Source of the DNA: an uncultured Collinsella sp.
Lineage (GTDB): Bacteria > Actinomycetota > Coriobacteriia > Coriobacteriales > Coriobacteriaceae
DNA: 5,991 bases
Assembly (NCBI GenBank): GCA_900553215.1
Contig: USCJ01000092.1
Coordinates: 1-5,991 of the forward strand
Direction: 5' to 3'
Of this stretch, positions 5,931 through 5,991 are shown piece by piece (within the stretch, counting starts at the first letter, position 1; every line of letters begins with the position of its first letter). A program made the position numbers and the translations under genes. The notes under the pieces are model-generated. The model had not been told where the DNA came from, did no database searches, and worked only from the letters and a program-made list of their open reading frames with translations.

Positions 5931-5991
5931 ATGGATCTCCCAAAACAAAAACGTGCAGCCCAAACAAAACGTGCCGCCCCAAACGGGGCGG
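5931..5991 (+). CDS. Possible start of a gene running off the right edge
   Basis: An ATG at 5931 has GAGG at 5922-5925 with a five-base spacer. It opens a frame with no stop for the 20 codons left, beginning MDLPKQKRAAQTKRAA, a very basic sequence. The frame beginning at the ATG at 5920 is also open to the edge (MRLKWISQNKN) but lacks a good ribosome binding site. Against this being a gene, the same stretch contains a short near-repeat (5941-5961 and 5961-5980) and ends in a GC-rich hairpin that may be a terminator. The tandem dyads just upstream would suit an operator of such a gene. Undecided. Confidence 0.25.
   Translation, partial: MDLPKQKRAAQTKRAAPNGA
5974..5991. terminator. GC-rich hairpin cut by the window edge, possible terminator
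   Basis: CCGCCCC (5974-5980) pairs perfectly with GGGGCGG (5985-5991) around the loop AAAC. The left side is preceded by AAAACGTG, which could extend the stem if the sequence beyond the window continues with its complement. If a T run follows, this would be the intrinsic terminator of the regulator-kinase operon. On the minus strand, CACGTTTT follows the stem, so it might also serve a gene arriving from the right. Confidence 0.35.

Noticed and set aside
5709..5963. 84-codon minus-strand frame with a repeated FTFGNIA segment
   Set aside because: The peptide repeat is just the translated tandem operator units, and most of the rest is antisense to the kinase.

Overview
The window looks like a piece of a high-GC actinobacterial chromosome, most likely from a gut Coriobacteriia such as Collinsella or a close relative. 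This rests on the GC-rich third codon positions of the genes, the actinobacterial look of the PurH and two-component proteins, and AT-richer spacers full of short repeats. The taxon is inferred from style, not from a search.

Layout. Positions 1-415 hold no complete gene. There are open frames entering from the left edge, a strong terminator-like hairpin (140-185) enclosed by a 32-base imperfect inverted repeat (77-108 and 275-306), and a pair of degenerate 31-base repeats (333-404) of REP-like form. A GNAT-family acetyltransferase (416-1057) lies on the minus strand. After a 277-base divergent spacer, purH (1335-2942) runs on the plus strand and encodes the bifunctional enzyme for the last two steps of IMP synthesis. 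The 251 bases after purH contain a very long imperfect hairpin, a short reading frame with an excellent ribosome binding site, and a clear intrinsic terminator. An unrecognised cytoplasmic protein (3194-3925) follows. Beyond a 179-base spacer is a tightly coupled two-component pair: an OmpR/PhoB-type response regulator (4105-4776) and a small two-helix sensor kinase of the intramembrane-sensing (BceS-like) kind (4786-5829). The last 162 bases carry two near-identical 28-base units at a 39-base period, each an inverted repeat. They are followed by a possible new gene start and a GC-rich hairpin cut by the window edge.

How the parts relate. Only the regulator and kinase form an evident operon: they are 9 bases apart and the kinase ribosome binding site overlaps the regulator stop codon. 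The acetyltransferase, purH and the unknown gene appear to be separate transcription units. The coding content is ordinary. The parts worth a second look are the spacers, with several distinct structured or repeated elements, and a Bce-type two-component system with no transporter visible beside it. I see no wholly new multi-gene system in the window.
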